Counted from the stretch's first letter, positions 42,265 to 53,092 are shown. The stretch: DNA of 64,000 nucleotides from Panulirus ornatus (GCF_036320965.1 NC_092279.1:17765241-17829240); one strand, 5' to 3'. The notes: generated by a model not told the origin, from the sequence alone. Translations and numbers: made by a program.

Positions 42265-43554
42265 GCGGCGTGGAGTAAGGGAGGAACTGCCTGCCTGGCT
42301 CAGCACGCCGCCGCCTGGGGTCGTGAGGAAGGCAAAGTGGGTCAGGTCTACCCGGTGCCCTGGAGATGCCCCGCCGCCTAACGCATTCGTGCTGGCTCCC
42401 GCATGCATGGGTGTTTAAGGTTGTGGATGCCGCAGGTTTCGTGGTTCAAAGCTCCTCAGCTGACTATTGCTATACAAGTGAGATGGACGGAATGAAAACA
42501 CAAGAGGAAGTTCGTGCTGTAATGAGAAGGCCTGAACCCACTGCAAGTCTCAGTGACGAACTGCTGAGGGTCATATCTTTTCAAGGGTTCAGTCTTTTTC
42601 TCTCATATTTTTTTTCCCTCTAAACCCTTACCTAACTTTTCACCGTACACCCGACTCCAACATCCACGTCACGAGACCTGATTCTTAAGGCGTTTAAAAA
42701 CCTCTGAAGAACTTGAACGGCCAGAAAATATATACAAGAACCACACATTTATTATTTCCTTTTTGTTTGCACGAGTGATGGCAAACCAACAATAAACAAG
42801 GGACCTGTTATCTAGGGGGTGTATAGTCAGCATCCCTGACGCAGGGATCATCCCAGAATCCTTGTTCTGACCCTACAGTGTCTAATGACAGCGCCATCCT
42901 ACCTCGTGAATCACTGGTGCCATCTCAGGCCACCAGTGTTGCGACACTTCACTTGCCATCTTGGAGGGGGTCATCAGATCGATATTTCCACATCAGACAC
43001 ACTCGTGCAAGGTCACCAGAGTCCATCCTGCCGTGCACACTGACTCGACCACCTGAGTATAACACTTTATGGCCGGAGATGTAGCCTGTCCTCCTCCTCC
43101 TCCTCTAAGACCGAATCATATTCACCCGTCGGTGTATTACCGATAAGGGGAGAACACACACACACACTACTACATGGTAGGAGAGGAGTTCGCAGTGCCA
43201 CAGTGTGAGCGGACGACACAACACACACCACAGGTCCTCAACAACCAAAAAAAAAAAAAATCTCCCGTGTAGCGTGGGATAATGTCTGAAGCCTAGTCGT
43301 ATTATCTTAATCTATAATAAAACCTTAAGTCGCATCTTGTCTTAAGGTCACATGGTTGAAAAAAAAAAAATTACGTAGGATTTGCTGGCTCCCTTGCTAA
43401 TCCCTCGAGCAATGTCGCAGGGCTAGACACAGTACGTGACAGGAGAAAGTCTCCCCAGGGAGGGGAGCGGGGTGCGACTGCTGCGATTTCAAAATCCTCG
43501 GAAAATCTCGTCCCCTTCCTGGCTTACTGTGACGTCACCCGTGTTACAAGACGG
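42265..43554. other. no gene recognised
   Basis: The first 150 bp continue the CpG-rich patch and include an 85-codon frame at 42366-42623 (starts MPRRLTHSCWLPHAW) with no recognised motif. The remainder is ordinary sequence with A-runs near 43247 and 43363. Confidence 0.4.
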
Positions 43555-43690
43555 TCCTATTGTTGAACACGACATTCCAACCCTTGGGTACGATGGCATG
43601 ACCTTTTAACACAATCCTTCCGGGTCTGGTCAGAGGTCACGCAAATCATACCCAAGAGTCGTACATAATCATGGCTAGGAAGAACCAAGT
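43555..43690. repeat. family H module with long interrupted arms
   Basis: Left side: CACGACATTCCAACCCTTGG, GTACGATGGCATGACCTTTT. Right side: GGTCTGGTCAGAGGTCACGC, AAATCATACCCAAGAGTCGT, AC. The CCCTTGGGTA / TACCCAAGAG and ATGGCATGACC / GGTCACGCAAAT pairs face each other, so both outer and inner parts of the palindrome are kept, about 60 bp apart. Confidence 0.75.
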
Positions 43691-43982
43691 CCCAAGACTT
43701 TCGTAAGACTTCAGCCTTACCAGCCTATAGTAACACTACACGCACCGAGGCATCCTAATGTGTACAAATTCAAACGGGGGAAAAAAAAAAAAACATGACA
43801 CGTTCTTTAAAGAGAGAGCAGTGAGTTGTGCGCACATACTCCACTGCTGATACCTCAGCAGGCACAATGGCCAGCTCACGTACGTAAAGGCTTAATTAAG
43901 TACAACAAATACGGCACGCGCTCAGAATGTTAATTACCGCAACTATATTGGGGTGCAGGTCGATACTCTAACTTGTTATTAC

Positions 43983-43985
<3 letters not shown>

Positions 43986-44053
<68 letters not shown>
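43986..44053. repeat. (AT)n microsatellite
   Basis: About 34 AT dinucleotides without recognised element at the ends. Confidence 0.97.
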
Positions 44054-44055
<2 letters not shown>

Positions 44056-44633
44056 ACATTTAGATTAACAACATATCTCGTTCAAGAGATGAGTGACGGA
44101 CAATACTGCACTTGGGGTGAGGCCAATTATCTATTACTCAAACTGTTTTTCTTGTTTTCCTATCTTTCTCTGGATCACAGCACTCACGACAGCCCTGGAT
44201 ATAAGAGAGAGAGGGGAAAAAAAAATCCTGGACCCGTCCCTCCAGTCTATAACCAAGAAAAAAATTCATACTGATTTCCAGCCATCTGGGCCTGGAATAC
44301 ATGCACATATAAACACCTGTCTTTCCAGGAAAGGAATAATCTCATCATAAACACAAAGATTAAAATAAGGAGGAAAAAAATAGTATTACAATGAATAGCA
44401 TAACGAGGCTTGATGCCACAGAATTAAATACTGAGCGAGGTAGCAGCCCGCACACTACCACCACCACTGACGCTGGGCCCCACACACTCACCGTCCTTCC
44501 CTCCTCCGCCTGCCAGCCAGCACGCAGCCAACCTCTCTCACCTGGAAAGAAAAAGACCGACATCACTTGCAGTTCACCTTGCCAGTACTTGTCTGTCTGT
44601 GTCGGGGGGTGGTTTTCCACGTAACGCTACATC

Positions 44634-44637
<4 letters not shown>
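44054..44637. other. no recognised feature
   Basis: Ordinary sequence between two AT arrays; no shared ends with SINE-A or SINE-B were seen. Confidence 0.4.

Positions 44638-44703
<66 letters not shown>
44638..44703. repeat. (AT)n microsatellite
   Basis: About 33 AT dinucleotides. Confidence 0.97.
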
Positions 44704-44707
<4 letters not shown>

Positions 44708-44863
44708 TTCCAGGACGAGGCATAAAAAACTTAACTGACGAGAAATGATTCAGACAATAATGCATTAACGTAATCCGTAACGAGAAATATGAATCGTGCA
44801 AACCAGTGATAAAAGATATTGTGCCTAACCTTCGAATTGCACAAAGACTCTGCACTTCAGCGT

Positions 44864-44866
<3 letters not shown>

Positions 44867-44922
<56 letters not shown>
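44867..44922. repeat. (GT)n microsatellite
   Basis: 28 GT dinucleotides; the following 44923-45278 has no recognised gene. Confidence 0.97.
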
Positions 44923-44925
<3 letters not shown>

Positions 44926-45272
44926 CGGCAAAGAACAATACAGTGGCCAGGTGTTATGAATGTATGGAGACCAGAGAACAAGTTCAGCCTGAAGAAGAAG
45001 ATGCTAAGTAACGTGGCCGTCTACCCCATCCAGTGGCTGGTAGGTGAACGTTGCGGGCTACGTATGTCCTGTGCATGCTGAGGGTAAGAGGTGGGGCTCT
45101 GTGTGTTCAGGGGAAGAAAATGGGTGTGTCCAGACAGGCGCTGATGGGAACAGATCGAGTCAGGATTACCACCAAAGAGATGCTTCAGGGGCTTTATATA
45201 AGGACCTGATCTGGTCAGTATTACCACAGCCATTGTCGCCAGAACCGTAGGTTACAGGCGAGTCAGGTCTTC

Positions 45273-45278
<6 letters not shown>

Positions 45279-45346
<68 letters not shown>
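45279..45346. repeat. (AT)n tract left of palindrome
   Basis: AT dinucleotides running directly into the ATATTCCTATGAGTCC arm. Confidence 0.95.
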
Positions 45347-45350
<4 letters not shown>

Positions 45351-45408
45351 CTATGAGTCCCCGTGGACTCATAGGAATATCTTGATCAGGCGCAAGATTG
45401 TGATCCTT

Positions 45409-45412
<4 letters not shown>
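45345..45412. mobile_element. palindromic element between two AT arrays
   Basis: ATATTCCTATGAGTCC (45345-45360), loop CCGT, GGACTCATAGGAATAT (45365-45380): perfect 16-bp arms. It is followed by CTTGATCAGGCGCAAGATTG and TGATCCTTTCCA, then a second (AT)n. From memory, sequence ending GGACTCATAGGAATATCTTG and TGATCCTTTCCA is a common dispersed element in decapod genomes with a larger palindromic interior; if so, this is a copy whose interior is deleted. No protein frame. Confidence 0.6.

Positions 45413-45478
<66 letters not shown>
45413..45478. repeat. (AT)n tract right of palindromic element
   Basis: About 33 AT dinucleotides starting directly after CCTTTCCA. Confidence 0.95.
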
Positions 45479-45481
<3 letters not shown>

Positions 45482-46204
45482 GCCGTAATTACTTGACAAG
45501 TCTGGTCATCAATAGAAAGACTGGCAAAAAGTACCACTACTGGCCTCCGACAAGTAACAGTGCAAACCTACTTTCATTTTTTCCCCTCTCTGGTGAAGGT
45601 AATGAGGCTGCGCGCTCCAGCAGCGACCGAGTTGTCTCCACAGGCTAGGCCGTGCTCTGGGCCAGGTGACTGAGTAACATGACAAACTCTGTCGTCTTTT
45701 CCTGTAAAAGGATGTTTACTTCAACCACAATATGACCTTTTTTTTTGGCCAGGAATTATTTGGGAATTTAGGGAATTCATACCGTGATGTGTAATTACAC
45801 ATGTAAATGTATATTAAAAGAAGCATACAGACTCCAATGATCACTTGCGTAAACTCCGTGCCCTGGGAGATCGCTAGCGACATGGCGCGCGAGAAGAGAT
45901 GGGTCCAAGTGTAGCCAGACGTCAGAGGTTGGCGACTCTGGGTGAGGCGCAGTTGGCCCTTACAATATACCACTGGTGATACCAACTGCGCACTGTATAG
46001 CATCTGCTGATGAAGTAATCGCTGAACTGTATAACACCAACTGATGACGTTATCGTTGCCGTGTTACTGAATCCAACGATGAAGTCATCAGTGCGTTAAG
46101 GCATAATGTTGTTATGGCTACAACGTAAACGAAACCTCGGTGTGGCAATACTGTCTGTAACGGAACCTCGAAGATGAAATGTTATGGTAACTATTCTCGC
46201 TGAC

Positions 46205-46206
<2 letters not shown>
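45479..46206. other. no recognised feature
   Basis: Ordinary sequence; a decayed CTGATGAAGTAATCGCTGAAC / CTGATGACGTTATCGTTGCC repeat is visible near 46006-46060. Confidence 0.4.

Positions 46207-46265
<59 letters not shown>
46207..46265. repeat. (AT)n tract at the 5' side of SINE-B
   Basis: About 29 AT dinucleotides running into TTCCTTCTTTC, the start of SINE-B. Confidence 0.95.
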
Positions 46266-46267
<2 letters not shown>

Positions 46268-46500
46268 CTTCTTTCATACTATTCGCCATTTCCCGCATTA
46301 GCGAGGTAGCGTTGAGAACAGAGGAATGGGCCTTTGAGAGAATATCCTCACCTGGCCCCCTTCTCTGTTCCCTCTTTTGGAAAATTAAAAAAAAATGAGA
46401 GAGGGGAGGATTTCCAGCCCCCCGCTCCCTCCCCTTTTAGTCGCCTTCTACGACACGCAGGGAATACTTGGGAAGTATTCTTTCTCCCCTATCCCCAGGG

Positions 46501-46503
<3 letters not shown>
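46266..46503 (+). mobile_element. SINE-B, fullest copy, 238 bp
   Basis: Order: TTCTTTCATAC, ATTCGCCATTTCCCGCATTA, GCGAGGTAGCGTTGAGAACA, GAATATCCTCACCTGG, an A-run, GAGAGGGGAGGATTTCCAG, CGCCTTCTACGACACGCAGG, then two perfect hairpins: GAATACTT-GGG-AAGTATTC (46462-46480) and TATCCC-CA-GGGATA (46490-46503). It ends at GATAAT and enters (AT)n. The TAGCGAGGTAGCG word is weakly A-box-like, but no B-box was found, so its promoter type is unsure. No protein frame. Two partial copies at 21.5 and 33.1 kb. Confidence 0.78.

Positions 46504-46590
<87 letters not shown>
46504..46590. repeat. (AT)n-(GT)n tract at the 3' side of SINE-B
   Basis: About 32 AT dinucleotides then 11 GT dinucleotides, starting where the second SINE-B hairpin ends. 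Confidence 0.95.
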
Positions 46591-47597
46591 CGTGCAGAAT
46601 CAAGTACATCCTCGTGCGATAGAAGACATGAAGCCTATCACATACCTGATTACAAATGAGCACAGTACAACTCCCAATGTAAACAAGCCTGAAATCAATT
46701 TACCAGTGCACCCTGATCTTTACCGCTCCTACATCAGTAAACAATCGAGAAATTTTGTAATGGTAAGGACGGGATGACCTCAGGTTTAAAGCTGAGCGTC
46801 CTGTTAACGGTTCCAACGGTAATGTCGGTCATACAGTGTCAGCTGGACGGGAAACAAGAGCTACATGAGAGCCGTCGGGTGGGCACAGGTCACTGTTGCG
46901 ATGTGGGTAGATCTGGCTCATGAGTTCTCTCACAGGTAACAGTACACAGTTCCCATGTAATGCCTCAGATACCAGTAACCCTTCCTAGGTACAAATATGT
47001 TTCAAGTACTACATTTCAAGTGCAAGTACACAGGCTCATGTACTGTCTTGAGTCACAAGTCCACAAGTCTCGTATGTTCACTCTCAGGATCAAGCGTTTC
47101 GTTGGGTTACCGATATGTGGTGAAAAAAAAATGACATAAGTATATTTTATTTTGGCTAGTTGTCAGGAATCAACACTCATATTCAGTCACATGTCTTGAA
47201 CGTCTGACTAGTTATGTCATGTTATGTTGACAGGCGATGATCACTAGGGACTTACCAAATGGATGGATACCCCTATGCAAATTCTACCAGGCTCACTGTG
47301 TCCCGTTGTGGCCATCTACACGAAGTGAGGCGCCAAGTTTCCATCGCTCCCCAGCAGCAGAGTACAAGATGTCCAGGAAAAGATCCTTGCGCGCATAGCC
47401 TCCTACACTCTTAATTCTCACGGTTCCTAGACACTAATAATCGAGTCTGTCCTAACTCTTGACTTATTTTGTCGACAGTTAAGATCCACTACAACGTTCT
47501 GTGTATTCATTATATCCGACAGAACTGGATATCGTTATTACTACAAGAGGGAAACCCAAGAGAGTGTATTGGGTCATCTGAAGCATCCAGTCAGCGT
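46591..47597. other. no recognised feature
   Basis: One kilobase of ordinary sequence with an A-run near 47124. No gene recognised. Confidence 0.4.
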
Positions 47598-47668
47598 CTG
47601 CTGACGTCAAACCGGGCAGCCAATTGGGTGGCTTATTGTGTCCTGACGTCAAACTGGGCAGCCAATGG
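47598..47668 (+). promoter_or_regulatory. duplicated CRE + CCAAT module (candidate)
   Basis: CTGACGTCAAACCGGGCAGCCAAT and CTGACGTCAAACTGGGCAGCCAAT, each containing a perfect CRE palindrome TGACGTCA (47602-47609 and 47644-47651) and a CCAAT box (47620-47624 and 47662-47666). The two copies differ at one base in 24 and lie 42 bp apart. CRE and CCAAT are binding sequences of CREB/ATF and NF-Y in animals. No transcription start, TATA or downstream exon was identified, so promoter function is inference. Confidence 0.4.
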
Positions 47669-48724
47669 TGGGAGAGGGGGAGTATGTTCTGTTCTCGAGT
47701 CGTCAAATTATTTCCATTTGTGATATATATATATTATAAAGCTTTCCTCTCATTTCGGTTATCAAGAGAACTGGCTTCATCCACAAATTACGATATTATT
47801 TCCTTCTGTAGGATGAGAAGACATATAAATAATGTGTTCTTCACGCTCATCTGGTACGAATACTGTAATTTTTTTTTGCGTGTGTGACGGGCACGAACTC
47901 GCCAGAAATAACCCACATTACAAAACATTATCAGGTGTTTGCCAATAACGGGGCGATAATTACACCCGAGGAGCGTGGTGGTGGTGGTGGGGATGGAACA
48001 TCCATTACTTGTTCTTAAGTAGTCACTCTTGCCATAACGGGTGGAACGTATAATTACACCGTATGTTCTCCAGTGGTATCATCGGCATCACGGTGTGATC
48101 GCCGCCTTGCACATGTGACCCACACACACCTCCTCGCTTGTTATTCTCGTGTATGACAACCATTTCGATGGACGGTGAAGCCAATCTCCAATAATGTCGA
48201 TCTCGGGATCTGTCATGGCGGGAAATTGAGATTTTATTTTGGTGTTTAAATATGTAAATCACGACCTCGTGCTTTATAAAATCCTAAACAAACTCACAGA
48301 TAAGCGAGCCCTAACAGCTAATATAACATATGCCTCCAATAAGCAGAGTCACTGTCTGGGTACAAAACTAGGATTTGGAATAATACAAGATTTAAGATGT
48401 GTTCACACCGAATGTCTTGGTTCCTCCAGCATGTCACTCACACTTCGTAGCTCAAGACGCTGACCACCTTCCCTTGTGCGACCGACGTGTTCAAGCAGGC
48501 GAAAGGACATTATCTTAGCGTAGCTATATGGGTCACCAACACACCGCAGGACGGGAGGAGGGGAAGGGTAATAATGCAGTGGCCCGGGTGTCGAACGTGC
48601 CGTAGCTACAGAGACCAGCGGCGGGTCGCCATTTGAGATGTTCCTGGCGTCTCGGCCTCGCTCAGGACACTATAAGGCTCGGCTCATGAGTATGTAATGA
48701 GAGCCTTATGTGCCGTATGCCATC
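47669..48724. other. no recognised gene
   Basis: Ordinary sequence with a GTGGTGGTGG run near 47980-47990. No gene or dispersed repeat recognised. Confidence 0.4.
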
Positions 48725-48900
48725 GTCTCCGTATTCATCCCTCGAGCAAGGCGATGAGATCATTGAGCCATGCGCAACGATCCTTGAGCACAGCTGTGAC
48801 CTGATCCTTTAAGGTCGGGTCGGACGCCAAGATATCATACCTAAAGGTCGTGACGTCGTGCTCAAGGGTCGTTCCCTCGTGTTCACCACTCCTAGCAGTT
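48725..48900. repeat. family H module
   Basis: CGCAACGATCCTTGAGCACA, GCTGTGACCTGATCC, TTTAAGGTCGGGTCGGACGC, ATATCATACCTAAAGGTCGT, GACGTCGTGCTCAAGGGTCG, TTCCCTCGTG. Left unit, inner part and right units are all present; the inner arms TGACCTGATCC / GGTCGGGTCGGA are imperfect. Confidence 0.75.
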
Positions 48901-49649
48901 GGTAGGGGGAGAGCGTCACCAGAGCATATGACTACAGAAACCTCCCATCGTCCGACCATCACCCAGTAAACCACTGAATCAAATCCACTTATCCTAATAT
49001 GTCGACCCCAATCCGTCGCCCCTTGTACCCGCCTCCTGTATGACGTGGCTAGTCTTTGTACCTCTCAGGAGATACAGGAGTCACGAGCCACCGACCACCA
49101 CAATGTGCCCGACGAACATTACCCCCCTTATGCAGGTCTACCAAGAAAATATCACAGTCTCTGGTGCTGCGACCTCGCGAGAAAAGAGCAGAACTTGACA
49201 CGTCTACGTGTTTATCAAAGTCTCGAGTGCAGTGACCTACCGATACGTAAAACAAGACATAAGTACAGCCGATTTGTATTGCCAATACACCAAACGTTAT
49301 GGATAACATGGCAAAGCAAATGATCTACCAACTGTGGTGTAAGGCTCCACTTGCGAGAGACCCAATACACCTTGCTGTGTGCTCAGCTCACAACACGGGA
49401 CGTTTGTTACCACTACAGAACTATCCCAGGACATCCTGCCCTGTCCTGAGCCTACATCGGTGAGAAGGAGGAGGAGGAGGAGGAGGCTGTTATGAATATG
49501 AGGGAGAGTGTTGAGTGAGGTAGACACGGGACTGACGCCACAAGACTCCACCATGGACGGCCAGTGTTTCTAAGAACCCGGACTGCCACAACGAGCAGGA
49601 CACTCAGACAACCAGACAGCACAACACTCTGTGGTCTGACAACACAAGA
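48901..49649. other. no recognised gene
   Basis: Ordinary sequence with a GGA run at 49466-49488. Confidence 0.4.
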
Positions 49650-49790
49650 CCAGAGAAAGAGACTCCCAGGGATATCCCTAAGCTGTAGGAGGACTCTCTG
49701 AGATTTTTGGGGGACTCCCTGAGCTTTGAGGGGGGGGACTCCCTGAGCTCTGGGTGGGACTACCTGCGTTTTTTGGGAGGGGACTGTGTC
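49650..49790 (+). repeat. about 27-bp GGGACTCCCTGAGCT minisatellite, 4-5 copies
   Basis: GGACTCTCTGAGATTTTTGG, GGACTCCCTGAGCTTTGAGG, GGACTCCCTGAGCTCTGGGT and diverged neighbours, with variable G-runs between units. Confidence 0.8.
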
Positions 49791-50629
49791 CCGGTGGTAA
49801 AGGGGTCCCCCTCTTTCCCTAATACATTCGCTTACGATTCCAGCAACTCTCACTATCTTCTGGACTGATCTTTCAATTTCTTTTTGCTTTTGAGGATGTT
49901 TACCTCCTACATGCGAATGAAATTTCTTATCCAGCAGTTCCTATGGTCAGTGTATATCTTACACCTATTTGTTTATTCATGTATTTAGTGAACAATTCAT
50001 TCTCCGTTTTTCATAACTACATGGTGTATAGACGCGTCAGGTCTCAGGGTGTGTGAGGGTCGCAGTCAAACCGGACTAGCATCACTGCCCCACATCCCTC
50101 GCCCCCAGGCCCGATCACGTCTTGCCTTGATATCAGTCTCTCGTAAGGTGTTCCAGGGTTTACGTAAACTGGTTCATTCCCTCTGATGTAATACCTTCAC
50201 GGCGGTCGTGATGACAACCTCTGACCGTGTTTTCACGCGCTGTTCTCACGTCGTGTGTTTCAGCCAATCATGAACTAGTTTCGGTCACATCGTAATCAAC
50301 GTAAGATGACGTCAATGGGCACACCGGCGGTCTAAGTGGTTTGTTGTTCCTCCTAGATGCGTACCAACACCACCAGCATGGCTCCAAGATTCTTTCCATT
50401 TCTTTCCCTTTGTCAAAATTCCGCTCAAGGACTTCAAGATGGTCGCCAGCCACCATGGCCAACCTGTCCGGCTGGGTGGCTGGTTGCGCATTACGGTGGT
50501 GAGGTGTGCCCCTTACCCACCTCCTCATCCCCTCTCGTCCACCGCCACTATCGTCATCACCAACACCCTAGAACTCTACCCCAACATTTCCTCGGACACT
50601 GTGCCTGTCGCCCTCGTGTAGTCGCCATC

Positions 50630-50865
50630 ACTAACACCAACAACCAACCTCCTCTCCTCCAACACCTCCCTTAGAAGCACTATCCAACCCATCCCAGTCA
50701 TCACCATCACCATCACCAACAACCCACGTCCTCTCCTCCAACACTCCCCTGGATACCAATGCTCCTCCAACACCAACACAAACGTCATCTTCTCCAACAC
50801 TCCCCAGGATACAAATGCTCCTCCATCACCAACACAAACGCCATCTTCTCCAACATCTCACTGGT
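50630..50865 (+). repeat. 56-bp tandem duplication in a CTCCAACAC-rich tract
   Basis: TCTCCAACACTCCCCAGGAT then ACAAATGCTCCTCCATCACC and AACACAAACGCCATCT, repeated about 2.2 times from 50735; looser CTCCTCCAACAC words extend to 50630. Confidence 0.85.
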
Positions 50866-51493
50866 GTTCCCTGGACCCAGCCAATATGATAAGCTCCGTG
50901 TGTCAAAACAGTCGTCACCCATCTGCTTCACCAGACGTCCCCAGAAGAATGCATTCGAAGGGACAACCCTCTTGAACCTCTCCCAGGTTACTCCACGTCT
51001 CACCCGACGTGGCCACGTCTCTGCAGTGCTGGTGCGATTGTACAAACACCAGTGTGTGACGTCAGGAACAAAGGAGCCAGGTAAGTAACGCTGCCTGGCT
51101 GGTGTGGCTGGCTGGCTGGAGCGAGGTAATCCCGCCCCACAGTATGCCTACCAGGGCCGGCCGCCTCCATAAGTAACCAAATACCTTGGCTTTGACCAGC
51201 ACGTACCAGCTAGCCGCCATCCGCGCCTCCCACCAAATATATTCAGCCAGACCCCCGTCAGCAAGTGACTCGGGTGATGGATGACCCAATACCTGGTCAT
51301 CTCTGCCCTAACTGCCAATCATCGTTCAGTACAACAAGACGTAACTTAAAAAGATATGCTACTTGCGTCAAAGCGACAGCCTGTTTTACACACACGACAA
51401 AAAAAAAAAAAAAAAAAATAATCTAACCAGTTTTTGCGTGAAACAATACGACACCACGGACGAAGGATTTTGAGAAATGTCCACTGTTCTGGC
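50866..51493. other. no recognised gene
   Basis: Ordinary sequence with a 20-base A-run near 51400. Confidence 0.4.
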
Positions 51494-51533
51494 ATCGATT
51501 ATCCTGCTATCACGATAATCGATTATAATCGAC
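51494..51533. repeat. inverted repeat ATCGATTATC/GATAATCGAT plus palindrome
   Basis: ATCGATTATC and GATAATCGAT are perfect 10-bp arms separated by 10 nt (51494-51523). The right arm overlaps CGATTATAATCG, a perfect 12-bp palindrome. ATCGAT and ATTA words are common in homeodomain and DREF sites; no function is shown. Confidence 0.75.
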
Positions 51534-51954
51534 TGCTAGCAACATTAGAATTATACTACTGAACAGAAATAATGCAACGTGTACTGACTTCATATTTCGA
51601 GGGAAGTAACTATAAAGTAAGACTAACATAATTTTTTTAGGGAAATCTATCTCACGCCAACCAACCCTACCGGTACAGAGTTGTATTGATCATTTCGAAA
51701 TTCATCGAACCTAACCGTGAAGATAATATTCTTTTTTTACCATGTGTACATGAAACTCACACTGTACTAAACATTTTCCTCATATAAGGATAGATACGTC
51801 GAGATACGACGATAAACAACAGTTGTAAACTTCAGAAAGACGATAAACAATTGCTGTAAACTTCAGAATAATTACATCAATTAATTAACACGAATACATT
51901 CTTGAACTCTGACTGGTGTCAAAGTCTCTCTACGTTATAATCTACGACCCCAAT
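51534..51954. other. no recognised gene
   Basis: AT-rich sequence containing a short duplication: AGACGATAAACAA and TGTAAACTTCAGA occur twice in 51800-51870. Confidence 0.4.
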
Positions 51955-52175
51955 ACCCCCTTTCGGAAAGGGTCTTGGTGTTACCCCCCAAGAACCTCAT
52001 TTCCAGGAGTTCCCTGCAGCTTGAGGGCTGCGTTACGGTCAGTAGCAGGGACAATATGGACTCATTGGAAGCAAGAAGTTCTTTCATGCGACGAGACTCA
52101 CGTCCAACTAACAACTGCTACTCGTGGTGTCAATCCTAGGTAGATGGAGACTGGTAGACAAGTTCCGTGTGCAGT
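51955..52175 (+). repeat. dispersed repeat P, copy 2
   Basis: Collinear with 31987-32190 as described there: GGCTGCGTTACGGTCAGTAG, CAGGGACAATATGG, GAAGTTCTTTCATG, CGAGACTCAC and GGTAGATGGAGACTGGTAGA are the matching blocks in the same order. Different flanks at the two sites indicate an interspersed repeat and not a local duplication. Confidence 0.65.
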
Positions 52176-52355
52176 GGAAGACGAAGGACAGTCACTACTG
52201 ACATGGGAGAGGGTGGGTAGGAGGACGGGAGACCGAGGGTAGGACAGGAGGCCGCCGGGGCAGGACAGGCAGAAGGCCAGGTGGAGGCGAGGGTCGAGGA
52301 AGGTTATGTCCTTGACGCCTCACCCCGAACAAACAACAAACCAGTCCTGCCAGCC

Positions 52356-52360
<5 letters not shown>

Positions 52361-52404
<44 letters not shown>
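52361..52404. repeat. (CA)n microsatellite
   Basis: 22 CA dinucleotides in otherwise unremarkable DNA (52176-52770). Confidence 0.97.
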
Positions 52405-52406
<2 letters not shown>

Positions 52407-52770
52407 CTAGCTACAGGTGCGGGAAGACCTCGGGAGAAACCAAACGACGGACTCGCGTCGTAACTAGGAAAACTGTGGGGGATCCTACGGGAAGATGATC
52501 CTCGCTTCTCAAACTACCCGGGAAACTCCCTTGGCCCTACCGGGCGCTCGTACTGTTCCCAAAACGCTACCACCAGTAGGAGTCTCTTTTTTTTAACACC
52601 CGGGTGTTGTGGGCGTAGAGCACAACACAGCACCCAAGGGGTGAGCATGCCACACGGTAAAGACCACCAGTCTTTAAAGTTTTCTACGAGAAAAACTCCC
52701 TCACCATCGGCTTAGGAGACGGACTAATCCCCCTCAAGGCTGGTGAGGTTACAAGACTTTAGTACCAAAG

Positions 52771-53092
52771 TCCAGCGCTGGAACCAGCAACACATGCAAA
52801 CCCTCCAGTGTTGGAACACATGCAAACCACCCTCCTGTGTTGGAACACATGCAAACCACCCTCCTGTGTTGGAACACATGCAAACCCACCAGTGTTGGAA
52901 CACATGCAAACCCTCCAGTGTTGGAACACATGCAAACCCTCCAGTGTTGCAAGCTTGCAACATATCCAAATCCTCCAGTGCTGGAATCTTGCAACACATC
53001 TAAACCCTCCTATGCTGGAGACTTGCAACACATCCAAACCCCTCAGTACTACAAGCCTACAACACTTCCAAATCCTCCAGCGTCAGAAGCTC
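52771..53092 (+). repeat. 26-34 bp minisatellite, 11 units in two subtypes
   Basis: Units 1-6 are CCTCCAGTGTTGGAACACAT followed by GCAAAC (26 bp, or 30 bp with an added CACC). Units 7-11 are longer and contain TTGCAACA(C/T)ATCCAAA. Divergence increases to the right. Both strands stay open over it in several frames, giving CVPTLEGLHVFQHW-like and ANPPVLEHMQT-like peptides that are repeat translations. Confidence 0.9.

Noticed and set aside
47598..47668. Confirmed promoter
   Set aside because: CRE and CCAAT are visible but no start site, TATA or exon; kept only as a candidate.
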